Positions 51,726-61,365 are shown, numbered from the stretch's first letter. The stretch is DNA of 64,000 nt from CAWCDJ01 sp963778675 (GCA_963778675.1 CAVZVI010000013.1:558001-622000); one strand, 5' to 3'. Made by a program: numbers and translations. Notes: generated by a model from the sequence alone, not told the origin.

Positions 51726-52448
51726 TCAGGCGGACCGGCGCACCAGAACGGTAGTGACGTTGTCGGGACCGCCCGCTTCCTTTGCCGCCTCAATCAGCCG
51801 GCGGCAGCTTTCTTCGAGCGAATCGCCGTTACGCCCACCCCGCAGGATCTCTTCCATCCGCGGAGCATCCACCACCCCGTGAAGGCCGTCGCTGCACATC
51901 AGCATGAGGCTTCCCGGGTTCAGTTCAATCGAATAATAGTTGACGGTCAGCGGCGAGCTCGCCCCGATCGCCATGGTCAGCACGTGCCGCATGGGGTGGT
52001 TGCGGAGGCTTTCCTCATCCAGCCCCAGCGGCCGCCCTACCTCGTTGACCCACGTCTGGTCGTCGGTAACCACGCGGAGACCCTGTTCGTCCAGCACGTA
52101 GGCCCGGCTGTCTCCCACGCTCGCGATGGAAAGCGACTGGTCGATGGCCAGCGCCGCCACCAGGGTGGTTCCCATTCCTTCCAGGCTCGGATCATTTTGC
52201 GCGGCGTCGAGCACCCGCCGGTTCGCCTCCTCGACGGCTGCGAGCAGTGCCTGTGAATCCCGCTGCGGAGATCCGTTTACGATTTCCGCCACGGTATCCA
52301 CCGCCAGCCGGGCGGCGCATTCTCCAGCTTTGGCGCCCCCCATGCCGTCGGCCAGGATATAGAGTCCGATTTCCGGTTCGATCAGGCAATAGTCTTCGTT
52401 ATTCCCTCGGACGCAGCCTTTATCCGACATGGCGCAGGCTTCCCACAT
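51726..52448 (-). CDS. PP2C-family serine/threonine phosphatase
   Basis: The protein has 240 residues from the ATG at 52448, with AAGGAG seven bases upstream. Metal-binding motifs are RGNNEDYC, LADGMGGAKAGE, MGTTLVAAL, VGDSRAYV, CSDGLHGVVD and GGPDNVTTVLV, so it is a full active PPM phosphatase of the PstP/PrpC type. No serine/threonine kinase gene is in the window. It is the first gene of an operon with two exported Ig-like proteins and diverges from ubiA. Confidence 0.93.
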   Translation of the reverse strand: MWEACAMSDKGCVRGNNEDYCLIEPEIGLYILADGMGGAKAGECAARLAVDTVAEIVNGSPQRDSQALLAAVEEANRRVLDAAQNDPSLEGMGTTLVAALAIDQSLSIASVGDSRAYVLDEQGLRVVTDDQTWVNEVGRPLGLDEESLRNHPMRHVLTMAIGASSPLTVNYYSIELNPGSLMLMCSDGLHGVVDAPRMEEILRGGRNGDSLEESCRRLIEAAKEAGGPDNVTTVLVRRSA

Positions 52449-52559
52449 GGCGAGACTCCTTACTTGCCCGACCTCAGCAGCAACCGTAGCATCTGAACAC
52501 CAGCAACGTAACGGACATTTTATCAGCGGCTGACGGGGTAAAATAAAGATTCTTCGCGG

Positions 52560-53453
52560 ATGATCCTGAAACGCCTCCTGATGACGCTCGAGATGATCAA
52601 GTTCGAGCACTCGTTGTTCGCCCTTCCTTTCGCCCTGACCGGAGCCCTGCTCGCCATTCGTCCCGAAACGCCCGGTTCTTCTCTTGCGTGGCTTTCCTGG
52701 GCAAAAATTCTCTGGATTATTGTGGCAATGGTGGGGGCCCGGTCGGCGGCAATGGCCTTCAACCGCCTGGTGGACTCGGGAATCGACGCCCGCAATCCGC
52801 GCACCCGGATGCGCCATCTCCCCGCCGGCCTCCTGGGCAGAGGATTCACCTGGGGGTTCGTGGTGGTTTCGTCTGCCGTATTCGTCTTCGCCGCCGGCCA
52901 GTTGAATCCGCTGTGCCTGCACCTGGCGCCGCTGGCCCTGGCGGTGGTCTTCGTCTACTCCTTTACGAAGCGGTTCACGGCCTTTTCCCACCTGGTATTG
53001 GGCTTCAGCCTGGGGATTGCCCCAGCGGCGGCGTGGATCGCGGTGCGCGGCTCGCTCGACCCGCGGATCCTCTGGCTGACCGCCGCCGTGACCTTCTGGA
53101 CGGCGGGGTTCGACATCATCTACTCCTGCCAGGACTACGACTTCGATGTGGCCGAGGATCTCTTCAGCGTGCCGCGCAAGCTGGGGATCGCGGGGGCGCT
53201 CAGAGTCGCGCAATTTCTGCACGTCCTGATGGTGGTGTGCCTGCTTGCGCTGGTCCACGTGCTGCACCTGGGGGGGCTTGCGCTGGCGGGCGTGGCGGCT
53301 ATCGTGGCGCTGCTCGTCTACGAACACAGCCTGGTGAAACCAAACGACTTGTCGCGCGTGAACGCGGCCTTCTTCACGATGAACGGGTATGTGAGCGTGT
53401 TATTCTTTTTATTCTGGGCTGCTGATATTTTCCTCCTCAAACCGGGTGCCTGA
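52560..53453 (+). CDS. ubiA: UbiA-family prenyltransferase, probably menaquinone biosynthesis (MqnP)
   Basis: The protein has 297 residues with about eight membrane helices. The two Asp-rich motifs are NRLVDSGIDARNPRT and YDFDVAEDLFSVP. It resembles 4-hydroxybenzoate-type transferases. Since mqnE follows after 2 bp, the likely substrate is the naphthoate product of the futalosine pathway (MqnP role). An alternative 4-hydroxybenzoate role is less likely because the ubiquinone pathway is usually absent from such organisms. Confidence 0.88.
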   Translation: MILKRLLMTLEMIKFEHSLFALPFALTGALLAIRPETPGSSLAWLSWAKILWIIVAMVGARSAAMAFNRLVDSGIDARNPRTRMRHLPAGLLGRGFTWGFVVVSSAVFVFAAGQLNPLCLHLAPLALAVVFVYSFTKRFTAFSHLVLGFSLGIAPAAAWIAVRGSLDPRILWLTAAVTFWTAGFDIIYSCQDYDFDVAEDLFSVPRKLGIAGALRVAQFLHVLMVVCLLALVHVLHLGGLALAGVAAIVALLVYEHSLVKPNDLSRVNAAFFTMNGYVSVLFFLFWAADIFLLKPGA

Positions 53454-53455
53454 AG

Positions 53456-54574
53456 ATGCCAGTTGTGATTGACGACCGCCGCCTCATTCCCATCCTCGAG
53501 AAAGTGGAGGCGGGCCGGCGGCTGTCGCTCGAAGACGGCATCACGCTCTTCCGCACCAGCGACATCCTGGCGCTGGGCTACATGGCGAACCTGGTGCGCG
53601 AGCGCCTGCACGGAGACACCACTTACTTCAACGTCAACCGCCACATCAACCCCACGGACGTGTGCGTGGCGAGCTGCCGGCTATGCGCATTCGGCAAGCG
53701 CGTGCGGGACCCGAACGCTTACACCATGTCGCTCGAAGAGGTCTGGCACCGCGCGGGTGAAGGGTGGAGCGAAGCAGTCACGGAGTTCCACATTGTCGGC
53801 GGACTGCATCCGGAGCTGACCCTGGACTGGTTCTGCGAAATGCTGCGCGGGCTGAAGCAGCGGTTCCCGCAAGTCCACCTGAAGGCGTTCACGATGGTGG
53901 AGGTCGCGTACCTGGCGCGCCGCACGAAGATCCCGGTGCGGGAAACGCTCGAACGGTTGCGCGACGCGGGCATGGATTCGCTGCCGGGAGGCGGCGCCGA
54001 GATCTTCAACGAGCGCGTGCGCCGCATCATCTGCGACCACAAGATCGACGGCAACGAGTGGATCGAGACGGCCCGAACCGCGCACCAGTTGGGGCTGCGG
54101 TCCAACTGCACGATGCTCTACGGGCACATCGAGAACGACGAAGACCGCGCCGACCACCTGGTACGCCTGCGAGCCTTGCAGGATGAAACGCACGGCTTCG
54201 TGACTTACATCCCGCTGGCGTTTCATCCGGATAACACGCCGCTGCAGCACATCCCCAAGACCACCGGGTTCGCGGATATCAAGAACATCGCCGTGGCGCG
54301 GCTGATGCTCGACAACATCCCGCACATCAAGGCCTACTGGGTGATGCTGACACCCCGGATTGCGCAGATCGCGCTGCGTTTCGGCGCCGACGATCTCGAC
54401 GGGACGATCGTCGAGGAGCACATCTACCACGATGCCGGCGCCACCACCAGCCAGGGCCTGCGGCGCGCCGAACTGCTGCAATTGATCCGCAAGGCCGGCC
54501 GCAAGCCGGTGGAGCGGGACACGCTTTACCGGCCGGTGGAGCGCGGCGAATCGACGTTCACGGTGCTGGTTTAG
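53456..54574 (+). CDS. mqnE: Aminodeoxyfutalosine synthase, radical SAM
   Basis: The protein has 372 residues. The radical-SAM cluster motif is C70-x3-C74-x2-C77 (CVASCRLCAFG). Further marks are NVNRHINPTDVC, FHIVGGLHPELTLDWF, GMDSLPGGGAEIF and LYGHIENDEDR, which fit MqnE rather than MqnC or CofH. It joins 3-[(1-carboxyvinyl)oxy]benzoate to SAM-derived adenosine in the futalosine route to menaquinone. It overlaps the convergent VOC gene by 4 bp. Confidence 0.9.
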   Translation: MPVVIDDRRLIPILEKVEAGRRLSLEDGITLFRTSDILALGYMANLVRERLHGDTTYFNVNRHINPTDVCVASCRLCAFGKRVRDPNAYTMSLEEVWHRAGEGWSEAVTEFHIVGGLHPELTLDWFCEMLRGLKQRFPQVHLKAFTMVEVAYLARRTKIPVRETLERLRDAGMDSLPGGGAEIFNERVRRIICDHKIDGNEWIETARTAHQLGLRSNCTMLYGHIENDEDRADHLVRLRALQDETHGFVTYIPLAFHPDNTPLQHIPKTTGFADIKNIAVARLMLDNIPHIKAYWVMLTPRIAQIALRFGADDLDGTIVEEHIYHDAGATTSQGLRRAELLQLIRKAGRKPVERDTLYRPVERGESTFTVLV

Positions 54575-54957
54575 GCCCCGAGCGGCTTCTCGCGATGCAG
54601 CAGGTGGAGAATGTTGCCGTCGCAATCGTGGAAAAACACCAGGGAGTTGCCGCCGCTGGTCTGCGGCTCGGCAAGGAACGGAACGCCCTGGCTCTTCAGC
54701 CGTTCGCAGGCCGCCGGGAAGTCCGCTACGGTCAGCGCCATGTGGCGGATTCCGGGGTCGCGCAGGCCGGGGGCGGCGGGAGCCGGGCCGGTTGACTCGA
54801 TGATCTCGATCATGGAGCCGTCCGGCGCCCGAACGAACACCGTCGGGCTTTTCTTCGACTGGTAGTTGATGACGAATCCCAAGTGGTCCACGTACCACTG
54901 CGCCAGCCTCAGCGGATCGGGAGAGGCGATGGCTGTATGTTCGATTCCGGATACCAT
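54571..54957 (-). CDS. VOC-family (glyoxalase-like) protein
   Basis: The protein has 128 residues with two beta-alpha-beta-beta-beta modules. Metal-ligand candidates are H in IEHTAIASPDP, E in SMIEIIES, H in IRHMALTVADF and D/E-like residues in FFHDCDGNILHLL. Such proteins may be isomerases, dioxygenases or resistance proteins; the substrate cannot be read. It is convergent with mqnE. Confidence 0.85.
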   Translation of the reverse strand: MVSGIEHTAIASPDPLRLAQWYVDHLGFVINYQSKKSPTVFVRAPDGSMIEIIESTGPAPAAPGLRDPGIRHMALTVADFPAACERLKSQGVPFLAEPQTSGGNSLVFFHDCDGNILHLLHREKPLGA

Positions 54958-55033
54958 GACCGGATTTTAACAGCAGGGCAGGCCTCCCTGGACGTCCCAA
55001 GCGAGGGCACTTCTCTAGCAACCAGTTGGCCGG

Positions 55034-55744
55034 TTAATCGAGCCACGCTTCGCGCAGGGGGACGATCTGCGCGGGCACGGTTCCGAAGCGGCGCTCGCGG
55101 GTGTGGAATTCGCGGACGGCGGCCCGCAGGTCGGCGGGGCCGAAATCCGGCCACATGGTGCGGGTGAAGACCAGTTCGGCATAGGCGCTCTCCCAAAGCA
55201 GGAAGTCGCTGAGGCGCCGCTCGCCGCCAGTGCGGATCAGCAGGTCCACCGGCGGGCCGAGCGCTTCGCCCAGCGTTTCGAGCGACGGTTTGTGCAGGCG
55301 GTTCACGGCCTCGAGGATCGAATCCCGCGCCGAGTAATCCACCGCAATTCGCAGCCGCAGCCGCGCTCCCGCCGCGGTGGCGGCTTCGGCCGCGGCGATG
55401 GCCTCGCGCAAGGACGGGTCCAGGCGGTCGCGCCGGCCGATCACCTCCAGGCGGACGCCTTGTTCCACGCAGCGGGGCGTCTCCCGCTCGAGGTACGCGT
55501 GCATGAGGAGCATCAGGGCGTCCACCTCGTCGGCCGGGCGGCGCCAGTTGTCCGAAGAGAAAGCGAACAGCGTCAGGACCCCGATGCCGCAATCCGGCGC
55601 GGCCTCCACCACGCGGCCGACCGCCTCCACCCCCTCGCGATGGCCGGCGAGGCGCGGCAATCCGCGCCCCAGAGCCCAGCGCCCGTTGCCATCCATGATG
55701 ATCCCGGCATGCAGAGTACTTTGTAATTCAAAGGATACGGGCAT
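55034..55744 (-). CDS. uppS: Isoprenyl (undecaprenyl) diphosphate synthase
   Basis: The protein has 236 residues of the cis-prenyltransferase family. Visible motifs are GIIMDGNGRWALGRG, GHREGVEAV, FAFSSDNWRRP and the C-terminal LLIRTGGERRLSDFLLWESAYAELVF, with active-site Asp near residue 18. It makes the C55 lipid carrier for peptidoglycan and polysaccharide. It follows a small winged-helix regulator gene by 12 bp on the same strand. Confidence 0.95.
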   Translation of the reverse strand: MPVSFELQSTLHAGIIMDGNGRWALGRGLPRLAGHREGVEAVGRVVEAAPDCGIGVLTLFAFSSDNWRRPADEVDALMLLMHAYLERETPRCVEQGVRLEVIGRRDRLDPSLREAIAAAEAATAAGARLRLRIAVDYSARDSILEAVNRLHKPSLETLGEALGPPVDLLIRTGGERRLSDFLLWESAYAELVFTRTMWPDFGPADLRAAVREFHTRERRFGTVPAQIVPLREAWLD

Positions 55745-55756
55745 AAAAAAAAGACC

Positions 55757-56122
55757 TCACTTGTCGCGCATCGCCTGGATCAGAGCTTCCATATGATCGA
55801 GGTACCGCTCGAGCGCGCGGCGCCCGGCGGCGGTCAGCCGGTAATCGGTTCGCGGCATACGGCCGGCAAAGGACTTGGCGCAGGCGATATAGCCGGCCTC
55901 TTCCAGTTTGCGGGCGTGCACGCTCAGGTTGCCGTCGGTGGTGTCCAGCAATTTCTTCAGCTCGTTGAAGGTGAGGGAATCGTTGACGGAGAGCGCGCTG
56001 AGGATGCCGAGGCGGAGGCGCTCATGGATGAGGCGGTCGAGTTTCGGCGCGGACGACACAACGGGAGTCGCCGACAGGCCCGGCCTTTTTTCCTTCCGTG
56101 CTGTACTCGCTTTACCCGCCAT
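55757..56122 (-). CDS. Winged-helix transcriptional regulator (HTH_34/ArsR-PadR-like)
   Basis: The protein has 121 residues. A winged-helix domain begins near residue 30: IHERLRLGILSALSV, LTFNELKKLLDTTDGNLSVHARKLEEAGYI, then the wing (RMPRTDYRLTAAGRRAL). This is the small 'transcriptional regulator' group that often sits with a membrane protein it controls. Its start overlaps the end of the upstream membrane-protein gene by 11 bp. Confidence 0.8.
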   Translation of the reverse strand: MAGKASTARKEKRPGLSATPVVSSAPKLDRLIHERLRLGILSALSVNDSLTFNELKKLLDTTDGNLSVHARKLEEAGYIACAKSFAGRMPRTDYRLTAAGRRALERYLDHMEALIQAMRDK

Positions 56123-56726
56123 ACTTCACCGCAATCAACGCTCCGAAGACGATGTGAAGGCCGCCGAAGCCCGCAGCCAGAACGATATCCCGGGGAATGC
56201 CCGGCACCAGCAGCGCGGCCGTCCCGGCAGCCATGAAACAGGCGCCCATCAGGGGGACTACCCGGACGGAGGCCCAGCCGCCCGAAACCACACCCGCGCC
56301 GTACAACAGCATCCACAACCCCGGAAGGTCCGGAATCATACCGGCGCGAAACAGAACGACCGTGAGGAGCGCGCCGGCCGCCATGGACGGGGCAAAACCG
56401 GCGACGAATTTCAGCCCCGGCCCGGACGCCAGCCGCAACCCGGCACGCCGCGACTTCAATGCCGCCCCGGTGACTCCAACCAGCACCGCGGCCACCGCCG
56501 CGGCCATCCAGGCCATCAGCCAGCGGAGCGGCGTCGGCTGGTGGGAGGCCGACCAGCCGGCCACCAGGGCCACCGAACCCATGCACATCCCTCCGATTCC
56601 AGGGACCGCGGTGAAGGACCCCGCCCGCTCAATGGTCCGGCGGATGTACCGAAGGTTATCCATCGCATGGACATGAAGTTCCACGGGTTGCGGGCGCGGG
56701 GACGCCATAAATTCATCATAGCGCAT
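56112..56726 (-). CDS. Membrane protein of unknown function paired with HTH_34 regulator
   Basis: The protein has 204 residues from the ATG at 56726, with AGGA four bases upstream; a TTG six codons earlier is possible. Five or six hydrophobic helices start near residue 40. The amphipathic start (VELHVHAMDNLRYIRRTIERA) is distinctive. I recognise it only as the kind of membrane protein encoded beside HTH_34 regulators in Acidobacteria. It overlaps that regulator gene by 11 bp, so the two form an operon. Confidence 0.65.
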   Translation of the reverse strand: MRYDEFMASPRPQPVELHVHAMDNLRYIRRTIERAGSFTAVPGIGGMCMGSVALVAGWSASHQPTPLRWLMAWMAAAVAAVLVGVTGAALKSRRAGLRLASGPGLKFVAGFAPSMAAGALLTVVLFRAGMIPDLPGLWMLLYGAGVVSGGWASVRVVPLMGACFMAAGTAALLVPGIPRDIVLAAGFGGLHIVFGALIAVKYGG

Positions 56727-56883
56727 GTCTTCCTGGGTCTTCAAGTACTTTTAAGTGCAAAGCGGAATTGAGGCGGCCGATCGCCCGCGGTAGCCGATCT
56801 GTAAGGCAACTGTCATTTCCCTGCAATGGCAAGGGGATACACTCCACGGGGTACCCGAGTTCAAACCACGAGAGAGGTACTCC

Positions 56884-59862
56884 ATGCACCGCCTATTTGC
56901 GTTCATCTGCCTGTTAGCGGTTTCTACCTATGCCCAGGATCGGGCTTCGATCAATGGGTCCGTCACCGACCCCTCGGGGGCCCGCGTCGCCGGAGCCGCC
57001 GTCGATCTGAGATCGGCCGCGACGGGGCTTCGCCGCGCGGCGATCACCGACCAGCGCGGAATCTACGAGATCACGCCGCTGCCGGTAGGCCGTTACACTC
57101 TAAACATCAGCAAGGCCGGATTCCGGCCCACGATCATTGATCGCATCGACCTGCGGTACGGCGAGACGCGGACCCTCGACGCGAGCCTGGCGGTCGGCAC
57201 CACATCCCAGACCGTGGAGGTCACGGCCACGGCCGACGCGGTGAACCGCACCAACGCCGAGGTGGGTGGCGTCATCGAGTCAGCGGAGATTAAGGAGATC
57301 CCGGTGAGCGGCCGCGACTGGGCGAGCCTGATGCTGCTGGCTCCCGGCGCCATCAACTACGGCGACGGCGCGCAGCGCGCCATCCGCTTCTCCGGCCACT
57401 CGCTCGACGACAGCAACTTCACCTTCGACGGCGTGGATACCAGCGGCGTCCAGGAGCAGACGCAGAAAGCCGATACGCGGCTCAACATCGCGCTCGATTC
57501 GATCGCCGAGTTCCGCGTGAGCACGTCGAACTACACAGCCGAAACGGGCGCCGCGGGCGGCGCGCAGATCAACGTCGTATCCAAGGCCGGCACCGACGAA
57601 TTCCACGGCAGCGCCTTCTACGCGGTGCGGAACGACGCGCTGGACGCCCGTTCTCCCTTCGACGGCCCCACGCTGCCTCCGTTCACGCTGAACCAGTTCG
57701 GAGCCAGCGCGGGCGGGCCGATCGTGAAGGACAAAGCGTTCTTCTACGCCAACTACGAGGGTCTCCGCCAGAGCCTGGGCCAGACGTTCATCAACTTCGT
57801 TCCCAATGCCGCCTTCCGCGCCCAGGTGCTGGCAAAATCCCCGTCGCTCAAGCCGATTCTGGACGCATATCCGATGGGCCAGACATCCGTGGACAGCGTT
57901 ACGGACCAGCTCACCAAAGTGGCCAGCGACACGATCCGGGAAGACGCCGGCATGTTCCGCTTCGATTACCGGTTCAACGACACCAACGCCCTCTTCGCCC
58001 GCTATAACATCGACAACGCCTACATCGACAACCCGGTGGACGCCCTGGGCGACCATAACGTGATTCCTCACGTGCCCTCCAACTTCGTGCTGCAATACCA
58101 GCGCACGATCTCGCCCCGGACCGTGAACGAGGTGAAGTTCGGGCTGAACCGCGCCAATTATCACAACTGGGGATACGGCACCGCGCCAGTGGCAGTGAGC
58201 CCGGGCACGTTCGACGGCGTCAGCGACACTTCCCTCGACACGGAAGTCGGCACGTCGTTCTCCTATATCGACAACCTGAGCCTGGTCCGCGGCCGCCACA
58301 CGCTGAAGTTCGGAGTGGATATCCGCCGGATCCGGCTCAACAACTCGGGGAACACGCTGACAACGTCTTCGATCAGCTACGCCACCAACGAGGACTTCAT
58401 CAACAACGCCGCCGATTCCGCTACGTACCTCCAGGGCGAGGGAGTGGTCGGTAACCGGCGGACGTTCTACCAGGCCTATGCACAGGACGAATTCAAGGTC
58501 AGCCCCACGCTCAGCCTCAGCCTTGGCCTGCGCTACGAGTACTATTCGGTGGCCCATGAGATCCTGAACCGGTCGGCGGTGGTCGACATTGCCGGCTGCG
58601 GCGGCTTTTGCCCGAAAGGCACACCCTACTACGATCCCAACACCAAGGACTTCGGGCCCCGCGTGGGGGTGGCCTGGGCTCCGGCCGCACTCCACGGGAA
58701 GACCACCATCCGAAGCGGTTTCGGCATCTATTATGGGGGCAACCAGAACGATGATTTCAGCGACGCGGCCGAGAGCGCGGTTCCCCGCTATTCGCTCTCT
58801 TCGGCTGACTTTCCGGCACTGTCTTACCCGCTGGTCGCGTTCCTCGAGCCCGCGAATCAACTCTACAGCCCCAAGGCGATCGACCGGCACCGCAAAGACC
58901 TCTCCTACGAGAACTGGGATTTCGTGATCCAACAGCAGTTGCCCCAAGACTGGCTGTTGCAGGTGGGCTACACCGGCAGCCAGGGCCACCACCTCTTCGA
59001 CAGGTACACTGTGAATCTCATTAACCCGCTCACCGGCACGCGTCCCCTCGCCGGCTTCGGCTCTTTCGGCTTCAAAGCCAACGACGGGAACGACAACTTC
59101 AACGCCCTGCAGGTATCGCTGCACCGGCGCTTCACCCGGGGATTGCTGTTTCAATCGAACTATATGTGGTCGCACGGGATTACGGACGCTTCGATCGGCT
59201 CGGGCGAGTCCGTGGCGATCCAGGATATGGCGTGCCGGGCCTGCGACCGCAGCAGTACCAGCATCGACGTCCGGCACAACCTCACTGTGGACGCGATCTA
59301 CGAATTGCCGTTCGGCGCAGGCAAGCACTTCCTGACCAGCGGCCTGGCATCACGAGTCTTCGGCGGGTGGGAGCTCGCCGGAATCGGCAGCGCCCGCACC
59401 GGCCTGCCGGTGAATATCACGATGTCGCGCAAGACCGGAGCCATGTTGGATGGCAACACTTCGAGCCAGAGGCCCAACCTTGTCCCCGGCGTGCCGATCT
59501 ACGCCGCTAACCAGACCATCAACAACTGGTTCAACCCGGCGGCATTCTCGCTTCCGGCCAACGGGACCTGGGGGAACCTCGGCCGCTATATCGCCAACGG
59601 GCCCGGCATGTACGAGATCGACAGTTCGCTGCAGAAGCGGTTCCGCCTGGGCGAACGGCTGGCGCTGAATTTCCGGGCGGCGGCCTATAACCTGTTCAAC
59701 CACCCGATTTACAAGACGCCTTCCGGCAGTATCGGCGCGCTTACAGGGAACCCGCCGGCGGTCAGCGGGAGCTTCGGACGGATTACCAGCATCATCAACA
59801 CAGGCGCGGTCGGGACCGGCGCCCCCCGGCGGATCGAGTTCATGTTTCGCGCGGAGTTCTGA
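56884..59862 (+). CDS. Oar-like TonB-dependent outer-membrane receptor
   Basis: The protein has 992 residues with signal peptide LFAFICLLAVSTYAQ. A carboxypeptidase regulatory-like (Ig-like) domain spans about 22-105 (INGSVTDPSGARVAGAAVDL, GIYEITPLPVGRYTLNI). A plug-like region and an outer-membrane beta-barrel follow with SKAGTDEFHGSAFYAVRN, DNLSLVRGRHTLKFGVDIR, and a C-terminal Phe (MFRAEF). This expanded Acidobacteria family probably takes up large polymers or oligopeptides. It is preceded by a membrane-protein/regulator pair that diverges, and no surface lipoprotein gene follows. Confidence 0.88.
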   Translation: MHRLFAFICLLAVSTYAQDRASINGSVTDPSGARVAGAAVDLRSAATGLRRAAITDQRGIYEITPLPVGRYTLNISKAGFRPTIIDRIDLRYGETRTLDASLAVGTTSQTVEVTATADAVNRTNAEVGGVIESAEIKEIPVSGRDWASLMLLAPGAINYGDGAQRAIRFSGHSLDDSNFTFDGVDTSGVQEQTQKADTRLNIALDSIAEFRVSTSNYTAETGAAGGAQINVVSKAGTDEFHGSAFYAVRNDALDARSPFDGPTLPPFTLNQFGASAGGPIVKDKAFFYANYEGLRQSLGQTFINFVPNAAFRAQVLAKSPSLKPILDAYPMGQTSVDSVTDQLTKVASDTIREDAGMFRFDYRFNDTNALFARYNIDNAYIDNPVDALGDHNVIPHVPSNFVLQYQRTISPRTVNEVKFGLNRANYHNWGYGTAPVAVSPGTFDGVSDTSLDTEVGTSFSYIDNLSLVRGRHTLKFGVDIRRIRLNNSGNTLTTSSISYATNEDFINNAADSATYLQGEGVVGNRRTFYQAYAQDEFKVSPTLSLSLGLRYEYYSVAHEILNRSAVVDIAGCGGFCPKGTPYYDPNTKDFGPRVGVAWAPAALHGKTTIRSGFGIYYGGNQNDDFSDAAESAVPRYSLSSADFPALSYPLVAFLEPANQLYSPKAIDRHRKDLSYENWDFVIQQQLPQDWLLQVGYTGSQGHHLFDRYTVNLINPLTGTRPLAGFGSFGFKANDGNDNFNALQVSLHRRFTRGLLFQSNYMWSHGITDASIGSGESVAIQDMACRACDRSSTSIDVRHNLTVDAIYELPFGAGKHFLTSGLASRVFGGWELAGIGSARTGLPVNITMSRKTGAMLDGNTSSQRPNLVPGVPIYAANQTINNWFNPAAFSLPANGTWGNLGRYIANGPGMYEIDSSLQKRFRLGERLALNFRAAAYNLFNHPIYKTPSGSIGALTGNPPAVSGSFGRITSIINTGAVGTGAPRRIEFMFRAEF

Positions 59863-59905
59863 GCGGGCGGCAGGCGGCTTGCATACGCCTGCTAAAATAG
59901 GCCCG

Positions 59906-60790
59906 ATGGCTCCGTCAGAGGAATACTCGCGCGCGGATGTCCGCCGTAAGTTCGACCTCTCCGAGCGCCAGCTTCGCAGTTGGGAAAAGCAGGGCTTGGT
60001 GCCGGCGGCGGAGTCGTATTCCTTTTCGGACCTGATCGCGCTGCAAACCCTAATCAAACTGCGGGAAAACCATATCCAGGGCCGGCAGATCGGCCGCGCC
60101 CTGGAATCGCTGCGTCAGAGGTTGAGCTGGGTGAAGCAGCCGCTCTCGGAGCTGCGAATTGTTTCCGACGGGCGGAAGATCGCGGTCCACGTGGCGGGAC
60201 AGAAGATGGAGGCCCTGACGGGACAGATTCTGTTCGACTTCGAGGCGGCGGAACTGGGCGGGGTACACGCGTTTCCGGAACGCAGGCGCTCCGCCGACCG
60301 TATGCGGGAATCCGAAGTCTGGTTTCAAAAGGGCCTCGAACTGGAAGAGACGGGAGCGCCCGTGGAAGAGGCGGTCGCAGCGTACGAAAAGGTACTGGAG
60401 CTGAATCCGAAGGCGGCGGGCGCCCTGGTCAACCTGGGAACCATTTACTACCGGCAGCGACGGTTCGCCGAAGCCGAGCGCTATTACCGCGAGGCCACCG
60501 AGGCCGACCCCAGCTATCCCCTGGCTCAGTTCAACCTCGGCAACCTCTACGACGAGCAGGGCCGCATGCCGGAGGCGCGCGGGCATTACCGGAGGGCGCT
60601 CGAACTCAATCCGCAGTACGCCGACGCACACTTCAACCTGGCGCTGCTTTCCGAACGGATGTACGACAACCTGAAGGCGGTCCATCACTGGAAGTGCTAC
60701 CTCAAGCTGGACAAGTCCGGCCAGTGGGCGGAAATCGCCCGGCGGCAACTGGAACGGCTGCACCAGGCGACGGTGATCCAATCGCGGTAG
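59906..60790 (+). CDS. MerR-type helix-turn-helix protein with TPR repeats
   Basis: The protein has 294 residues from the ATG at 59906. Residues about 6-70 read as a MerR winged helix (SRADVRRKFDLSERQLRSWE, FSDLIALQTLIKLRENHI). Residues about 135-280 carry at least three tetratricopeptide repeats (AGALVNLGTIYYRQRRFAEA, PLAQFNLGNLYDEQGRMPEA, ADAHFNLALLSERMYDNLKA). The combination suggests a DNA-binding protein whose activity is set by protein contacts. It precedes DUF2760 and Hsp70-like genes on the same strand. Confidence 0.82.
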   Translation: MAPSEEYSRADVRRKFDLSERQLRSWEKQGLVPAAESYSFSDLIALQTLIKLRENHIQGRQIGRALESLRQRLSWVKQPLSELRIVSDGRKIAVHVAGQKMEALTGQILFDFEAAELGGVHAFPERRRSADRMRESEVWFQKGLELEETGAPVEEAVAAYEKVLELNPKAAGALVNLGTIYYRQRRFAEAERYYREATEADPSYPLAQFNLGNLYDEQGRMPEARGHYRRALELNPQYADAHFNLALLSERMYDNLKAVHHWKCYLKLDKSGQWAEIARRQLERLHQATVIQSR

Positions 60791-60828
60791 GCGGGTTTCC
60801 GCTATCCTGAAATCTTGGAGCTACATCT

Positions 60829-61365
60829 TTGAATCGCATTCTGCTCGCGTTTCGCTGTTTCTTCAACATCCTGTTTCATGGCGCGCTTTCGGGTGAAACG
60901 CTAGACCGGCTGCACCTGAGCCACCGGCAGGCGGCTGCCCGGCCGGCCGCGGCGGCGGCGGCGGCACCGGCGGCGCCCGTGGTCCGCACGTCCGACGGCG
61001 CGCTGCAACTGCTCGGCATCCTGCAGCGGGATTCGCGCCTGGTGGACTTCCTGATGGAGGACATCAGCGCGTACTCCGACGACCAGGTGGGCGCGGCCGT
61101 TCGCGAACTGCACGACCAGTGCCGCGATTCGGTCGGCCGCTATGTGTCGCTCGCTCCGGTGATCGATGGGGTGGAAGGCACGTTCGTCCAGGCGCCTTCG
61201 AAGGACCCCAACGTGGTAAAGTTCGTGGGCAACGTGCCCGCCAAACCGCCCTCCGGGGGCACGTTGCGGCACAAAGGCTGGCGCGCGTCGAAGGTGGACC
61301 TGCCCGCGATTGCCGGCAAGCAGGATCCCACGGTCATCGCGCCGGCGGAAATCGAAGTCGAGTAA
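60829..61365 (+). CDS. DUF2760 protein linked to Hsp70-like genes
   Basis: The protein has 178 residues from a TTG start. The DUF2760 features are the hydrophobic N-terminus (ILLAFRCFFNILFHGALSG), GALQLLGILQRDSRLVDFL, EDISAYSDDQVGAAVRELH and GGTLRHKGWRASKVDLP, ending with VIAPAEIEVE. An Ala-rich linker (about 35-50) separates the N-terminal helix from the globular part. The domain has no known function but is repeatedly found beside Hsp70-like genes; here it starts 6 bp before one. Confidence 0.85.
   Translation: MNRILLAFRCFFNILFHGALSGETLDRLHLSHRQAAARPAAAAAAAPAAPVVRTSDGALQLLGILQRDSRLVDFLMEDISAYSDDQVGAAVRELHDQCRDSVGRYVSLAPVIDGVEGTFVQAPSKDPNVVKFVGNVPAKPPSGGTLRHKGWRASKVDLPAIAGKQDPTVIAPAEIEVE

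Noticed and set aside
56850..56880. 'GAGTTCAAACCACGAG' as a tRNA T-loop
   Set aside because: No acceptor or anticodon stem can be folded around it. It lies in the leader of the Oar-like gene.
57280..59328. A 682-codon open frame on the minus strand opposite the Oar-like receptor
   Set aside because: It mirrors the codon periodicity of the GC-rich receptor gene, shows no recognisable domain and has a low-complexity Val/Ala/Arg composition. It is a shadow frame.
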